Shown piece by piece: positions 32,434-40,474 of a DNA stretch of 50,130 nucleotides. Under the pieces are notes generated by a model that had not been told where the DNA came from, made no database searches, and saw only the letters and a program-made list of their open reading frames with translations. Source of the stretch: Tyzzerella sp. UBA1042 (lineage in GTDB: Bacteria > Bacillota > Clostridia > Lachnospirales > Anaerotignaceae); assembly GCA_002316675.1 (NCBI GenBank), contig DCDZ01000066.1, positions 1 through 50,130 of the forward strand, written 5' to 3'. The translations under genes and the position numbers were made by a program. Every line of letters begins with the position of its first letter. The stretch's first letter is position 1.

Positions 32434-34095
32434 TTATTTGAAAACGGCACCTGTATTTGCACTGGTTACCATATCTCTATATCTTCTCAAATAGCCATCA
32501 GGCACTTCCTTCAGAAGAGGTTTAAATGCGGCTCTTCTTTTCTCCAGCTCTTCTTCGCTTACCTGTAGCTCCAGCGTATTATTCAAAATATCGATGCTGA
32601 TGATGTCGCCGTTTTCAATCAAACCGATAATGCCGCCTGCTGCCGCCTCGGGAGAAACGTGACCGATAGAAGCGCCCTTGGATGCACCGGAAAATCTGCC
32701 GTCTGTAATCAAAGCAACGCTGTTGTCCAGGCCCTTTCCTGCCAAGGATGCCGTAGGCGCAAGCATTTCACGCATACCGGGGCCGCCCTTGGGGCCTTCA
32801 TAGCGGATGACAACAACATCTCCGGCTACCACCTTATCATTTAAAATTGCCTCAATGGACTCTTCCTCGCTGTTATATACCTTTGCCGGCCCTTCATGCA
32901 CCAACATCTCGGGCAATACTGCGCCCTTCTTTACAACTGCGCCGTCGGGGGCAATATTTCCCCACAGAATTGCCAAGCCGCCATCGGGAGAATAGGCTGT
33001 CTCCTTGGAGCGAATGACAGCGGAATCTAAAATTCTTGCATTTGCAATATTCTCTCCTACCGTTTTCCCGGTACAGGTAATTAAGCTGGTGTCAAACAGG
33101 CCATATTCCGCCAATTCCTTGATTACTGCGCTAATACCTCCTGCATAGTCTAAATCCACCAAGCAGTCCACACCTGCGGGGCTTAATTTTACTAAGTGGG
33201 GCGTTTCTTTGCTGATTCTATTGATTTCTTCAAAATCAACCTGAATGCCTGCTGCGTGTGCAATTGCAGGTAAATGCAGAATGGTATTTGTAGAGCATCC
33301 CAATGCCATGTCTGCGTGGAGGGCATTTTTCAGGGCTTTTTCCGTTACAATCTCTCTGGGGCAAATGTTCTTCTCCAAAAGCTCCATGATTTTCATTCCC
33401 GCTTCTTTTGCAAGACGAATTCTTGCCGCACTGATGGCGGGAATGGTGCCGTTTCCAGGCAAACCAAGGCCGACTACCTCAGTCATACAATTCATGGAAT
33501 TTGCAGTAAACATACCTGAACAGGAGCCGCAGCCGGGACAAGCATTGTTTTCAACGTCATTCAAAACTTCCTCGGTTATACCCTCTTTGCCAATGGCACC
33601 GACTACCTCAAAAGCATTGGAAAGGGAGATTTTTTTGCCGTCGGAGGTTCTACCCGGTAACATGGGGCCACCGCTTACAAAAATACTCGGTATATTCAGC
33701 CGCAAGGATGCCATCAGCATCCCGGGTACAATTTTATCGCAGTTTGGAATAAAAACCAAAGCGTCAAAGGGATGTGCCATGGCCATAATTTCCACAGAAT
33801 CGGCAATGTGCTCTCTACTGATTAGGGAATAACGCATCCCGGTATGCCCCATAGCAATACCATCACAAACGCCGATGGCGGGAAATACAAAAGGGGTTCC
33901 TCCTGCCATACGAATGCCTGCCTGCACCGCCTCGGCAATTTTATCCAAATGAATATGTCCGGGAATAATATCATTCTTTGCACAAACAACACCAATCATA
34001 GGTCGTCTAATTTCTTCATCGGTAAGGCCCAATGCTTTAAACAAAGACCTATGAGGTATTTTTGTTTGCCCTGTTTTCATTGCATCGCTTCTCAT
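32434..34095 (-). CDS. ilvD: Dihydroxy-acid dehydratase
   Basis: The start is placed at an ATG with GGAGG eight bases upstream (553 residues). The longer frame begins 42 bases earlier without a ribosome site. The N-terminus MRSDAMKTGQ...PHRSLFKALGL is that of true bacterial IlvD. The Fe-S and metal motifs are present: GVCDG (near 78), NCDKIVPG (near 118) and CPGCGSCSGM (near 190). IlvD dehydrates dihydroxyvalerates to 2-keto acids in valine, isoleucine and leucine synthesis, and leuACDB lie 2 kb away. Location between a GntR regulator and a TRAP transporter is less usual and leaves a sugar-acid role as a minor alternative. Confidence 0.95.
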   Translation of the reverse strand: MRSDAMKTGQTKIPHRSLFKALGLTDEEIRRPMIGVVCAKNDIIPGHIHLDKIAEAVQAGIRMAGGTPFVFPAIGVCDGIAMGHTGMRYSLISREHIADSVEIMAMAHPFDALVFIPNCDKIVPGMLMASLRLNIPSIFVSGGPMLPGRTSDGKKISLSNAFEVVGAIGKEGITEEVLNDVENNACPGCGSCSGMFTANSMNCMTEVVGLGLPGNGTIPAISAARIRLAKEAGMKIMELLEKNICPREIVTEKALKNALHADMALGCSTNTILHLPAIAHAAGIQVDFEEINRISKETPHLVKLSPAGVDCLVDLDYAGGISAVIKELAEYGLFDTSLITCTGKTVGENIANARILDSAVIRSKETAYSPDGGLAILWGNIAPDGAVVKKGAVLPEMLVHEGPAKVYNSEEESIEAILNDKVVAGDVVVIRYEGPKGGPGMREMLAPTASLAGKGLDNSVALITDGRFSGASKGASIGHVSPEAAAGGIIGLIENGDIISIDILNNTLELQVSEEELEKRRAAFKPLLKEVPDGYLRRYRDMVTSANTGAVFK

Positions 34096-34171
34096 GTTAC
34101 AGTCCTCCTTCATCAAATTCCATACAATTGCATTCAAATTACTAACTTTTTATCTGTTTGCCTTCCTAAAA

Positions 34172-34231
34172 CCGGTCAGACAACTTTTTTCTTGTTATGA
34201 AAAATTATATGCATTTCAAAAGAATTGTCAA
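34172..34231 (-). promoter_or_regulatory. ilvD promoter with GntR-type operator O1
   Basis: On the minus strand TTGACA (34226-34231) and TATAAT (34204-34209) are 16 bases apart, close to perfect consensus. Just downstream of the expected start (about 34197) is CCGGTCAGACAACTTTTTTC (34172-34191, plus-strand reading). Its GGTCAGAC core resembles FCD-GntR operators of the PdhR/LldR type. It shares GGTCA-ACAACTTTTT with operator O2. Confidence 0.7.
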
Positions 34232-34271
34232 TAAAAATTTTTCCCATTTTTTCATTTTGTGAAAATACACA

Positions 34272-34319
34272 TAGACAGAACAGGGGTATAATGCTATAAT
34301 TGGTCATACAACTTTTTAC
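34272..34319 (+). promoter_or_regulatory. gntR promoter with operator O2
   Basis: TAGACA (34272-34277) and TATAAT (34295-34300) are 17 bases apart. The operator TTGGTCATACAACTTTTTAC (34300-34319) begins at the last base of the -10 and covers the start, so binding should block transcription. About 230 bp of AT-rich leader follow before the GTG at 34552, in which I see no other element. Confidence 0.65.
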
Positions 34320-34551
34320 TCTATTTTCCTAATAATGCAGTTTGAATAATGCAGTTTTAAATTTAAAAATAAAATTTTTTGAGATTTTTATTTTTTGCAC
34401 TCCTTTTTAGCAAATTTCACTTTTTTGTGGAAAGAAGCTAGATAGAAGGAGCTCTTTTGCATTTTTTGTGCTGTGCATATGGTTAAGGGGTTATGATACG
34501 CAGAACCACCCTTGCCCTTCAATATCAAAAATTACAAAAAGGAGGGATACC

Positions 34552-35280
34552 GTGAAAAATGAATTTATACCCGCTTCGCAAATTGTGGCCAATGAACTGA
34601 GTGATATGATTTTTTTACAAAAATTATATCAACCCAATGAAAAATTACCCAATGAACATGAACTGTCAGCCCAGTTGGGCGTAAGCCGTGCAACACTGCG
34701 CGAGGCCATCAAGCTCTTGGCAGGCAAAGGCATATTAACCATTAAGCGGGGAAGCGGAACCTTTGTTGCCTCCTCGGAAGTACAAACAACTGATGTTTTC
34801 GGGCTGACCTACTTAAAGGACAAAATGAAGCTGGTAAACAGCTGGTTTGAATTTCGTTTGATTTTGGAGCCCTCTAGCATCCGCCTTGCCATACAAAACG
34901 GAACACCCCAGGAACTGCAGGCCATTTTTGCCTCGGCAGAGCGCATGGAAAAAATGAAGGAGTTGGGGAAGGATGAGATACGAAAGGAAGATCTCATTAA
35001 GGAGGATCAATTCTTTCATATTGCCATTGCCACCGCAACCCATAATGACATCATTCAGTTCATTATGCCCTCCCTTGCCTCCGCAGTCAAAGATTCTATT
35101 ATTACCGCAACCCAAATTGGCGCAGATATAAAATCTATAGACAACGCTTTAACTTATCATACACAAATTGCGGAATTTATGAAAATGGGCGATGCCGAGG
35201 GTGCTGCCATGACCATGCACTATCATCTTTCCAAAGGAATTCAAGACCTAAATAATTCCAGTCAAGATTTTTCCGGGTAA
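34552..35280 (+). CDS. GntR-family regulator, FadR subfamily (FCD domain)
   Basis: The start is placed at GTG 34552 with AAGGAGG upstream (242 residues). The longer frame to 34468 has no ribosome site. A winged helix-turn-helix (about 1-72: KLPNEHELSAQLGVSRATLREAIKLLAGKGILTIKRGSGTFV) is followed by an all-helical FCD ligand domain (about 85-230) with metal-site histidines in FHIAIATATHN and YHLSKG. FCD regulators sense small carboxylic acids. It is divergent from ilvD, and matching operators cover both start sites, so it should repress itself and ilvD, and perhaps the TRAP genes by readthrough. Confidence 0.9.
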   Translation: MKNEFIPASQIVANELSDMIFLQKLYQPNEKLPNEHELSAQLGVSRATLREAIKLLAGKGILTIKRGSGTFVASSEVQTTDVFGLTYLKDKMKLVNSWFEFRLILEPSSIRLAIQNGTPQELQAIFASAERMEKMKELGKDEIRKEDLIKEDQFFHIAIATATHNDIIQFIMPSLASAVKDSIITATQIGADIKSIDNALTYHTQIAEFMKMGDAEGAAMTMHYHLSKGIQDLNNSSQDFSG

Positions 35281-35333
35281 TGACTGCCCTTTTCCAGCCT
35301 AAAAATGGAATCCTCTTTTTCAGAAAAAAGGTA

Positions 35334-35362
35334 TTGACATAAATACAATTTTCTGCTAAAGT
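35334..35362 (+). promoter_or_regulatory. Promoter of the leu operon
   Basis: TTGACA (35334-35339) and TAAAGT (35357-35362) are 17 bases apart. Transcription should begin near 35369, just before the T-box leader. Confidence 0.7.
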
Positions 35363-35384
35363 ACAGATTAAATTGTATTAAAAA

Positions 35385-35657
35385 AAATGCAACGAAAAGG
35401 AATAGTACGTTTTTTCATATCTCCAGAGAGCTGTCGGTCGGTGCAAGACAGTGATACCGAAAAAACAGAACTCGCCTTGGAGCAGGACGCTGAAAAGACA
35501 CTTGTCGGTAGGTGTTCCCGGAATTTCCGCCGTTACACGGAAAAGGATATGCTTGTATCCTAAAAGTGCGCCTTTTTTATTAGGCGAATAAGAGTGGTAC
35601 CGTGGAAGACAGCCTTTCACCTCTTTGCAAATCTGCAAACAGGTGAAGGGCTTTTTT
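35385..35657 (+). ncRNA. Leucine-specific T-box leader
   Basis: The conserved T-box AGAGTGGTACCGTGGAAG lies at 35591-35608, with the UGGNACCG core that pairs with the uncharged tRNA acceptor end. In stem I the segment GAACTC places CTC (35471-35473) at the specifier position, matching leucine tRNA. A terminator stem GCCTTTCACCT / AGGTGAAGGGC (35612-35651) is followed by a T-run. Uncharged leucyl-tRNA would stabilise the antiterminator and allow readthrough into leuA. The stretch 35658-35760 between terminator and leuA has no other clear feature. Confidence 0.93.
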
Positions 35658-35764
35658 GATGTCTAAAGTACATCTTCTCAGCCTCTTACGTGGGGGAAAG
35701 CTCTTTTCTTGTTGCAGTAACAAAAACATCAAACAGAGAAGAAGAGATTTAAGGAGGAAGAACA

Positions 35765-37429
35765 ATGAAAAATTATCAAAAATATCGTACTTATAAAACT
35801 GTTGAAATGCAAGATAGAACTTGGCCCAATCAACGCATGACCCAAGCGCCTGCATGGTGCAGTGTTGACCTGCGGGATGGCAATCAGGCTTTGGAAACGC
35901 CTATGGGCTTGGAAAAAAAATTGGAATTCTTTGATTTTCTTGTAAAAATGGGCTTTAAGGAAATTGAAATCGGCTTTCCTGCCGCTTCCGAAACCGAGTT
36001 TGAATTTACAAGAGCATTGATTGAAAATAATTTGATTCCCGATGATGTTACCGTGCAGGTTTTAACCCAATCCAGAGGGCATATCATACAGAAAACCTTT
36101 GAAGCCTTAAAAGGTGCCAAAAATGCCATCGTGCATTTGTATAATTCTACCTCTACCCTGCAAAGGGACGTGGTATTCGGCAATTCCAAGGAGGCAACCA
36201 TTGATTTGGCTGTTTACGGCGCAAAACTGATTCGTGAAATCGCCCAAGACTATCCGGAAACAAATTTTCAGTTTGAGTATTCGCCGGAAAGCTTTACGGG
36301 AACAGAGATGGAGTTTGCAGCAGATATTTGTAATGCTGTCATTGAAGTTTGGGAGCCTATGGAGGAGAGAAAGGTCATTATCAACCTGCCGGCTACCGTG
36401 GAAATGTCCACACCCAACCTGTACGCCGATCAAATTGAATATATGTGCCGTAATTTAAAGAACAGAGAATATGTTTTGGTAAGCCTGCATGCCCACAACG
36501 ACCGGGGAACTGCCGTTGCTGCCACAGAGCTGGGATTATTGGCAGGGGCTGACCGTGTGGAAGGAACCTTATTCGGCAATGGCGAGCGCACAGGCAATGC
36601 GGATATTATGACCATTGCTATGAACCTGTTTACCCAAGGAATAGACCCGATGTTGGATTTCTCAAAAATTGATGAGGTTGTGGAAATCTACGAAAACGCA
36701 ACGAAAATGAGTGTACCTCCTCGTCATCCTTATGCAGGACAGTTGGTTTACACTGCCTTCTCCGGCAGCCACCAGGATGCCATCCGCAAAGGCATGGAAG
36801 GCATGAAAAACCACCCTGAGGAATGGGCTGTGCCTTATCTGCCCATCGACCCTATGGATGTGGGAAGGAATTATGACCCTATTATCCGTATCAACAGTCA
36901 ATCAGGCAAAGGTGGTGTTACCTTCATTTTGGAGCAGTATTATTCCCTGCATATGCCGAAGGCATTTCAAAAGGATGTGGGTGCAGTGGTCACTCGAGTC
37001 TCGGATGAAATGCAATGTGAATTAAGCCCTGAAAAAATCTTCGAGATTTTCCAACAGGAATATGTTGATATTCGCAGTCCGTTAAAATTGATTCAATACC
37101 GTACAGAAACCTTAGACCCGGAACGAGGCGTCATTGCCATCGAAGCCGAAATTGAGTATCAGGGAGAACGGAACTTTGTACGCGGGGAAGGAAACGGTGT
37201 TGTGTCCGCCTTCTGTCATGGGATAAATGATTTTATCCATATGCCCATTGATATTATTAACTACCGGGGACATTCCATGGAGTTAGGTACGAATTCAAGA
37301 GCCATTTCCTACATCGAAACAAAAGATGCCAAAGGAACACGGTATTACGGTGCGGGCACCTCCTCCAGTGTAGGCAAGTCCTCCTTGCGGGCAGTGGTCA
37401 GCACAATCAACAAAATGCTGTCAGTTTAA
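35765..37429 (+). CDS. leuA: 2-isopropylmalate synthase, long (type 2) form
   Basis: This enzyme condenses acetyl-CoA with 2-ketoisovalerate, the first step of leucine synthesis. The 554-residue sequence beginning MKNYQKYRTYKTVEMQDRTWP is the type 2 LeuA form. The catalytic TIM barrel has DLRDGNQ with Arg37 and Asp38, and the metal ligands His242 and His244 in HAHNDRG. The C-terminal regulatory domain (about 425-554) suggests leucine feedback. The start has AAGGAGG upstream. It is first in leuACDB, controlled by the leucine T-box. Confidence 0.96.
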   Translation: MKNYQKYRTYKTVEMQDRTWPNQRMTQAPAWCSVDLRDGNQALETPMGLEKKLEFFDFLVKMGFKEIEIGFPAASETEFEFTRALIENNLIPDDVTVQVLTQSRGHIIQKTFEALKGAKNAIVHLYNSTSTLQRDVVFGNSKEATIDLAVYGAKLIREIAQDYPETNFQFEYSPESFTGTEMEFAADICNAVIEVWEPMEERKVIINLPATVEMSTPNLYADQIEYMCRNLKNREYVLVSLHAHNDRGTAVAATELGLLAGADRVEGTLFGNGERTGNADIMTIAMNLFTQGIDPMLDFSKIDEVVEIYENATKMSVPPRHPYAGQLVYTAFSGSHQDAIRKGMEGMKNHPEEWAVPYLPIDPMDVGRNYDPIIRINSQSGKGGVTFILEQYYSLHMPKAFQKDVGAVVTRVSDEMQCELSPEKIFEIFQQEYVDIRSPLKLIQYRTETLDPERGVIAIEAEIEYQGERNFVRGEGNGVVSAFCHGINDFIHMPIDIINYRGHSMELGTNSRAISYIETKDAKGTRYYGAGTSSSVGKSSLRAVVSTINKMLSV

Positions 37430-37491
37430 TGATAAGACCTTGGGGCAAAGCCTAAGCTTTTATGATTCATTATAGAAAGGAAGTATTTCAT

Positions 37492-38766
37492 ATGGGAATG
37501 ACAATGACACAAAAAATATTGGCAAAGCACGCGGGCTTGGACACTGTGGCCGCAGGCCAGTTAATTCAAGCAAAACTAGATATTGTAATGGGGAATGACA
37601 TTACCACCGCCGTAGCCCTGAAGGAATTTGCCAAAACTGGGGCTGATGAGGTCTTTGACAAAGAAAAGGTTGTTATCGTTTTGGATCATTTCACACCAAA
37701 TAAGGATATTAAGGCGGCAGAGCAGTGTAAGAGCTGTCGTACCTTCGCCTATGATATGGAAATTAAGAATTTTTTCGACGTAGGCAAAGCCGGCATTGAA
37801 CACGCCCTCCTCCCTGAACAGGGAATCGTGGTCCCCGGGCAGGTCATTATCGGCGCAGACAGCCATACCTGTACCTATGGCGCACTGGGCGCCTTCTCCA
37901 CAGGCATCGGCTCTACAGATATGGCCATCGGTATGGCTACGGGGGAATGTTGGTTTAAGGTACCCTCCGCAATTAAATTTAATATTATTGGTAAAAAGCC
38001 GCCCTATGTCAGCGGGAAAGATGTTATTTTACATATCATCGGAAAAATCGGCGTAGACGGCGCCCTTTACCGCTCCATGGAATTCACCGGCGAAGGCATC
38101 AAAGCATTAACCATGGATGACCGCTTTACCATCGCCAACATGGCCATTGAAGCAGGGGCAAAGAACGGTATCTTCCCCATAGACGAACCCTGTATCGCCT
38201 ATGCAAAGGCGCATTCCCAGCAATCCTTTGATATTTATGAAGCGGATGCGGATGCAGAATACGATGAGGAAATCACCATTGACCTTTCCTCTTTACAGCC
38301 AACGGTCTCCTTCCCTCACCTGCCGGATAATACCAGAACCATTAATGAGGTTGGCGATGTTCCCATTGATCAGGTGGTCATTGGCTCCTGTACAAATGGC
38401 AGAATTGAGGATATGCAAATCGCCGCAAATATGCTGCGTGGTAAAAAGGTTTCTGATCACGTTCGTACCATTATCATTCCTGCCACACAGGAAATTTATC
38501 TGGAATGTATCCGCCGTGGCTATGTAACGGATTTCATTGAAGCCGGCGCCATTTTTTCCATGCCGACCTGCGGCCCCTGTCTTGGAGGACATATGGGTAT
38601 TCTGGCTTCGGGTGAACGCTGTGTATCCACCACCAACAGAAACTTTGTAGGCCGTATGGGCCATGTGGAAAGCGAGGTTTACCTTGCAAGCCCTGCTGTG
38701 GCTGCGGCATCAGCCATTGCCGGTAAAATTGCCGACCCTAGAAGAATTGGAGGTAATGCAGAATGA
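37492..38766 (+). CDS. leuC: 3-isopropylmalate dehydratase large subunit
   Basis: The start is at ATG 37492 with AAAGGAAG upstream (424 residues). The frame extends 30 bases further without support. LeuC binds the 4Fe-4S cluster of isopropylmalate isomerase. The cluster ligands are Cys300 (SCTNGR) and Cys360/Cys363 (TCGPCLGG), and the segment ADSHTCTYGALG is conserved. The size matches the short, HacA-like Firmicutes/archaeal group. It acts with LeuD, whose start overlaps its stop by four bases. Confidence 0.95.
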   Translation: MGMTMTQKILAKHAGLDTVAAGQLIQAKLDIVMGNDITTAVALKEFAKTGADEVFDKEKVVIVLDHFTPNKDIKAAEQCKSCRTFAYDMEIKNFFDVGKAGIEHALLPEQGIVVPGQVIIGADSHTCTYGALGAFSTGIGSTDMAIGMATGECWFKVPSAIKFNIIGKKPPYVSGKDVILHIIGKIGVDGALYRSMEFTGEGIKALTMDDRFTIANMAIEAGAKNGIFPIDEPCIAYAKAHSQQSFDIYEADADAEYDEEITIDLSSLQPTVSFPHLPDNTRTINEVGDVPIDQVVIGSCTNGRIEDMQIAANMLRGKKVSDHVRTIIIPATQEIYLECIRRGYVTDFIEAGAIFSMPTCGPCLGGHMGILASGERCVSTTNRNFVGRMGHVESEVYLASPAVAAASAIAGKIADPRRIGGNAE

Positions 38767-39257
38767 AAGCAAAAGGAAAAGTTTTAAAATACGGCGATAA
38801 TGTAGATACTGATGTAATTATTCCCGCAAGATATTTGAATGTATCCAATGGGGAAGAATTGGCAAAATACTGTATGATTGATATTGATCCTGACTTCACA
38901 GAGAAAGCAAACAAAGGCGATCTTATTGTGGCATTGAAAAATTTCGGCTGCGGCTCTTCCAGAGAGCACGCACCTTTGGCCATCAAGTGCGCCGGCATCA
39001 GCTGTGTGATTGCCGCAACCTTTGCCCGCATTTTTTATCGCAATGCCATCAATATCGGCTTGCCTATTCTGGAATGCGAGGAAGCAGCTAAGGATATTGA
39101 AAGCGGCGATGAAGTAAGCGTTAATTTTGACAGCGGTATCATTACCAATCACACAAAAAACCGTACCTATCAGGCCCAACCATTCCCTCCTTTTATTAAG
39201 GAGATCATGAAGGCAGGCGGTTTGGTTGAACAAACAAAGGAAAAAATAAAGGGGTAA
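38763..39257 (+). CDS. leuD: 3-isopropylmalate dehydratase small subunit
   Basis: The 164-residue swivel domain completes the active site of LeuC. It has the pattern GDNVDTDVIIPARYL near the N-terminus and GCGSSREHAP (about 62-71), with the substrate-binding serines and arginine. The small size is typical of partners of the short LeuC. Overlap of ATGA with leuC indicates coupled translation in equal amounts. Confidence 0.95.
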   Translation: MKAKGKVLKYGDNVDTDVIIPARYLNVSNGEELAKYCMIDIDPDFTEKANKGDLIVALKNFGCGSSREHAPLAIKCAGISCVIAATFARIFYRNAINIGLPILECEEAAKDIESGDEVSVNFDSGIITNHTKNRTYQAQPFPPFIKEIMKAGGLVEQTKEKIKG

Positions 39258-39262
39258 GGATT

Positions 39263-40336
39263 ATGGGAGAATATAAAATAGCAGTCATTCAAGGGGACGG
39301 CATTGGCCCCGAGGTCACACAGGAAGCCGTTCGTGTATTAAAAGCCATTGGCGAAAAATATAATCATAAGTTCACCTTTCAGTATGCCCTTGCGGGGGGC
39401 TGTGCCATTGATGCAAAGGGGGAATGCCTGCCTAAGGAAACCTTGGCGGTGTGCAAAGCCTCCGATAGCGTTATGCTGGGTGCTGTGGGCGGCCCCAAAT
39501 GGGACAATGTGCCCAATGCCCAGCGTCCGGAAAAAGCACTTTTGGGACTTCGCTCGGAGCTAGGTTTATTTTCAAATTTGCGCCCGGCAAAAATTTATGA
39601 TGCTTTGGCAGATGCCTGCCCGTTGAAGGCGGAAATTGTTGCCGGAGGATTGGATATTCTCATTGTACGAGAACTGACCGGCGGCATTTATTTCGGCGAA
39701 CGAGGCTATCGCGAGGGAAAGTACGGAGAAGAAGCCTATGATGTGGAAACCTACAGCGAAACAGAAATCGCACGCATTTTAAAAAATGCTTTTGCGGTGG
39801 CGATGCAGCGTAACAAAAAGGTTTGCTGTGTAGATAAAGCAAATGTTTTGGAAACCTCTCGTCTTTGGAGAAAGGTAGCCGAAAAAATGAAGGGGGATTA
39901 CCCCGAGGTTGCCCTTTCCTATATGTATGTGGACAATGCAGCAATGCAGCTGGTGCGCAATCCCAAACAATTTGATGTCATTGTAACGTCTAATATGTTC
40001 GGAGATATTTTATCCGACGAGGCCAGCATGATCACAGGTTCTATCGGTCTGCTTCCTTCCGCGAGCTTCGGCGAGGGCAGCTTCGGTATGTATGAACCCA
40101 TTCATGGCTCCGCACCGGATATTGCAGGAGAAAATAAGGCAAATCCCATAGCCGCAATTCTCTCTGCCGCTATGATGCTGAAGTACTCCTTCCACTTAGA
40201 AGAAGAAGCCCGTTCCATTGAAAATGCAGTAAAGGCTGTTTTGGGGGAAGATATGCGTACCCCTGATATTTATTCAGAAGGCATGACGCTTTTGGGAACA
40301 AAGGAAATGGGCGAAAGTATTTTAAAACACATTTAA
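39263..40336 (+). CDS. leuB: 3-isopropylmalate dehydrogenase
   Basis: The 357-residue NAD-dependent enzyme oxidises and decarboxylates 3-isopropylmalate to 2-ketoisocaproate. Signature features are GDGIGPEVT at the N-terminus, RELTGGIYFGER (about 136-147) and the metal/NAD segment SNMFGDILSDEASMITGSIGLLPSA (about 246-270). The C-terminal GSAPDIAGENKANP is typical. It is last in the operon and is followed by a strong two-way terminator. The final transamination gene is not in the window. Confidence 0.96.
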   Translation: MGEYKIAVIQGDGIGPEVTQEAVRVLKAIGEKYNHKFTFQYALAGGCAIDAKGECLPKETLAVCKASDSVMLGAVGGPKWDNVPNAQRPEKALLGLRSELGLFSNLRPAKIYDALADACPLKAEIVAGGLDILIVRELTGGIYFGERGYREGKYGEEAYDVETYSETEIARILKNAFAVAMQRNKKVCCVDKANVLETSRLWRKVAEKMKGDYPEVALSYMYVDNAAMQLVRNPKQFDVIVTSNMFGDILSDEASMITGSIGLLPSASFGEGSFGMYEPIHGSAPDIAGENKANPIAAILSAAMMLKYSFHLEEEARSIENAVKAVLGEDMRTPDIYSEGMTLLGTKEMGESILKHI

Positions 40337-40429
40337 TTATGAAGAAACTCATATTTTTTTCTATATTTTCTACTTGAAAAGCACAAAATTACAACGATTA
40401 TTTGTTTTTCTTAATTGAAAATCTTAAGG

Positions 40430-40470
40430 ATAGTGAAAAGGCATCGATTTTATCGACGCCTTTTCACTAT
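40430..40470. terminator. Bidirectional terminator between leuB and the antiporter gene
   Basis: ATAGTGAAAAGGC (40430-40442) and GCCTTTTCACTAT (40458-40470) form a perfect 13-pair stem whose loop contains ATCGAT/ATCGA. It serves two converging genes. The T-run is modest, but the stem is strong. Confidence 0.75.
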
Positions 40471-40474
40471 GTAT

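Noticed and set aside
32434..34095. Reading ilvD as a sugar-acid dehydratase because of TRAP and GntR neighbours
   Set aside because: The N-terminus, length and cluster motifs match true IlvD, and leucine genes are close. Kept only as a minor alternative.
35378..35855. Two minus-strand frames opposite the T-box and the start of leuA
   Set aside because: They are antisense to a structured leader and to a clear gene, with no ribosome sites.
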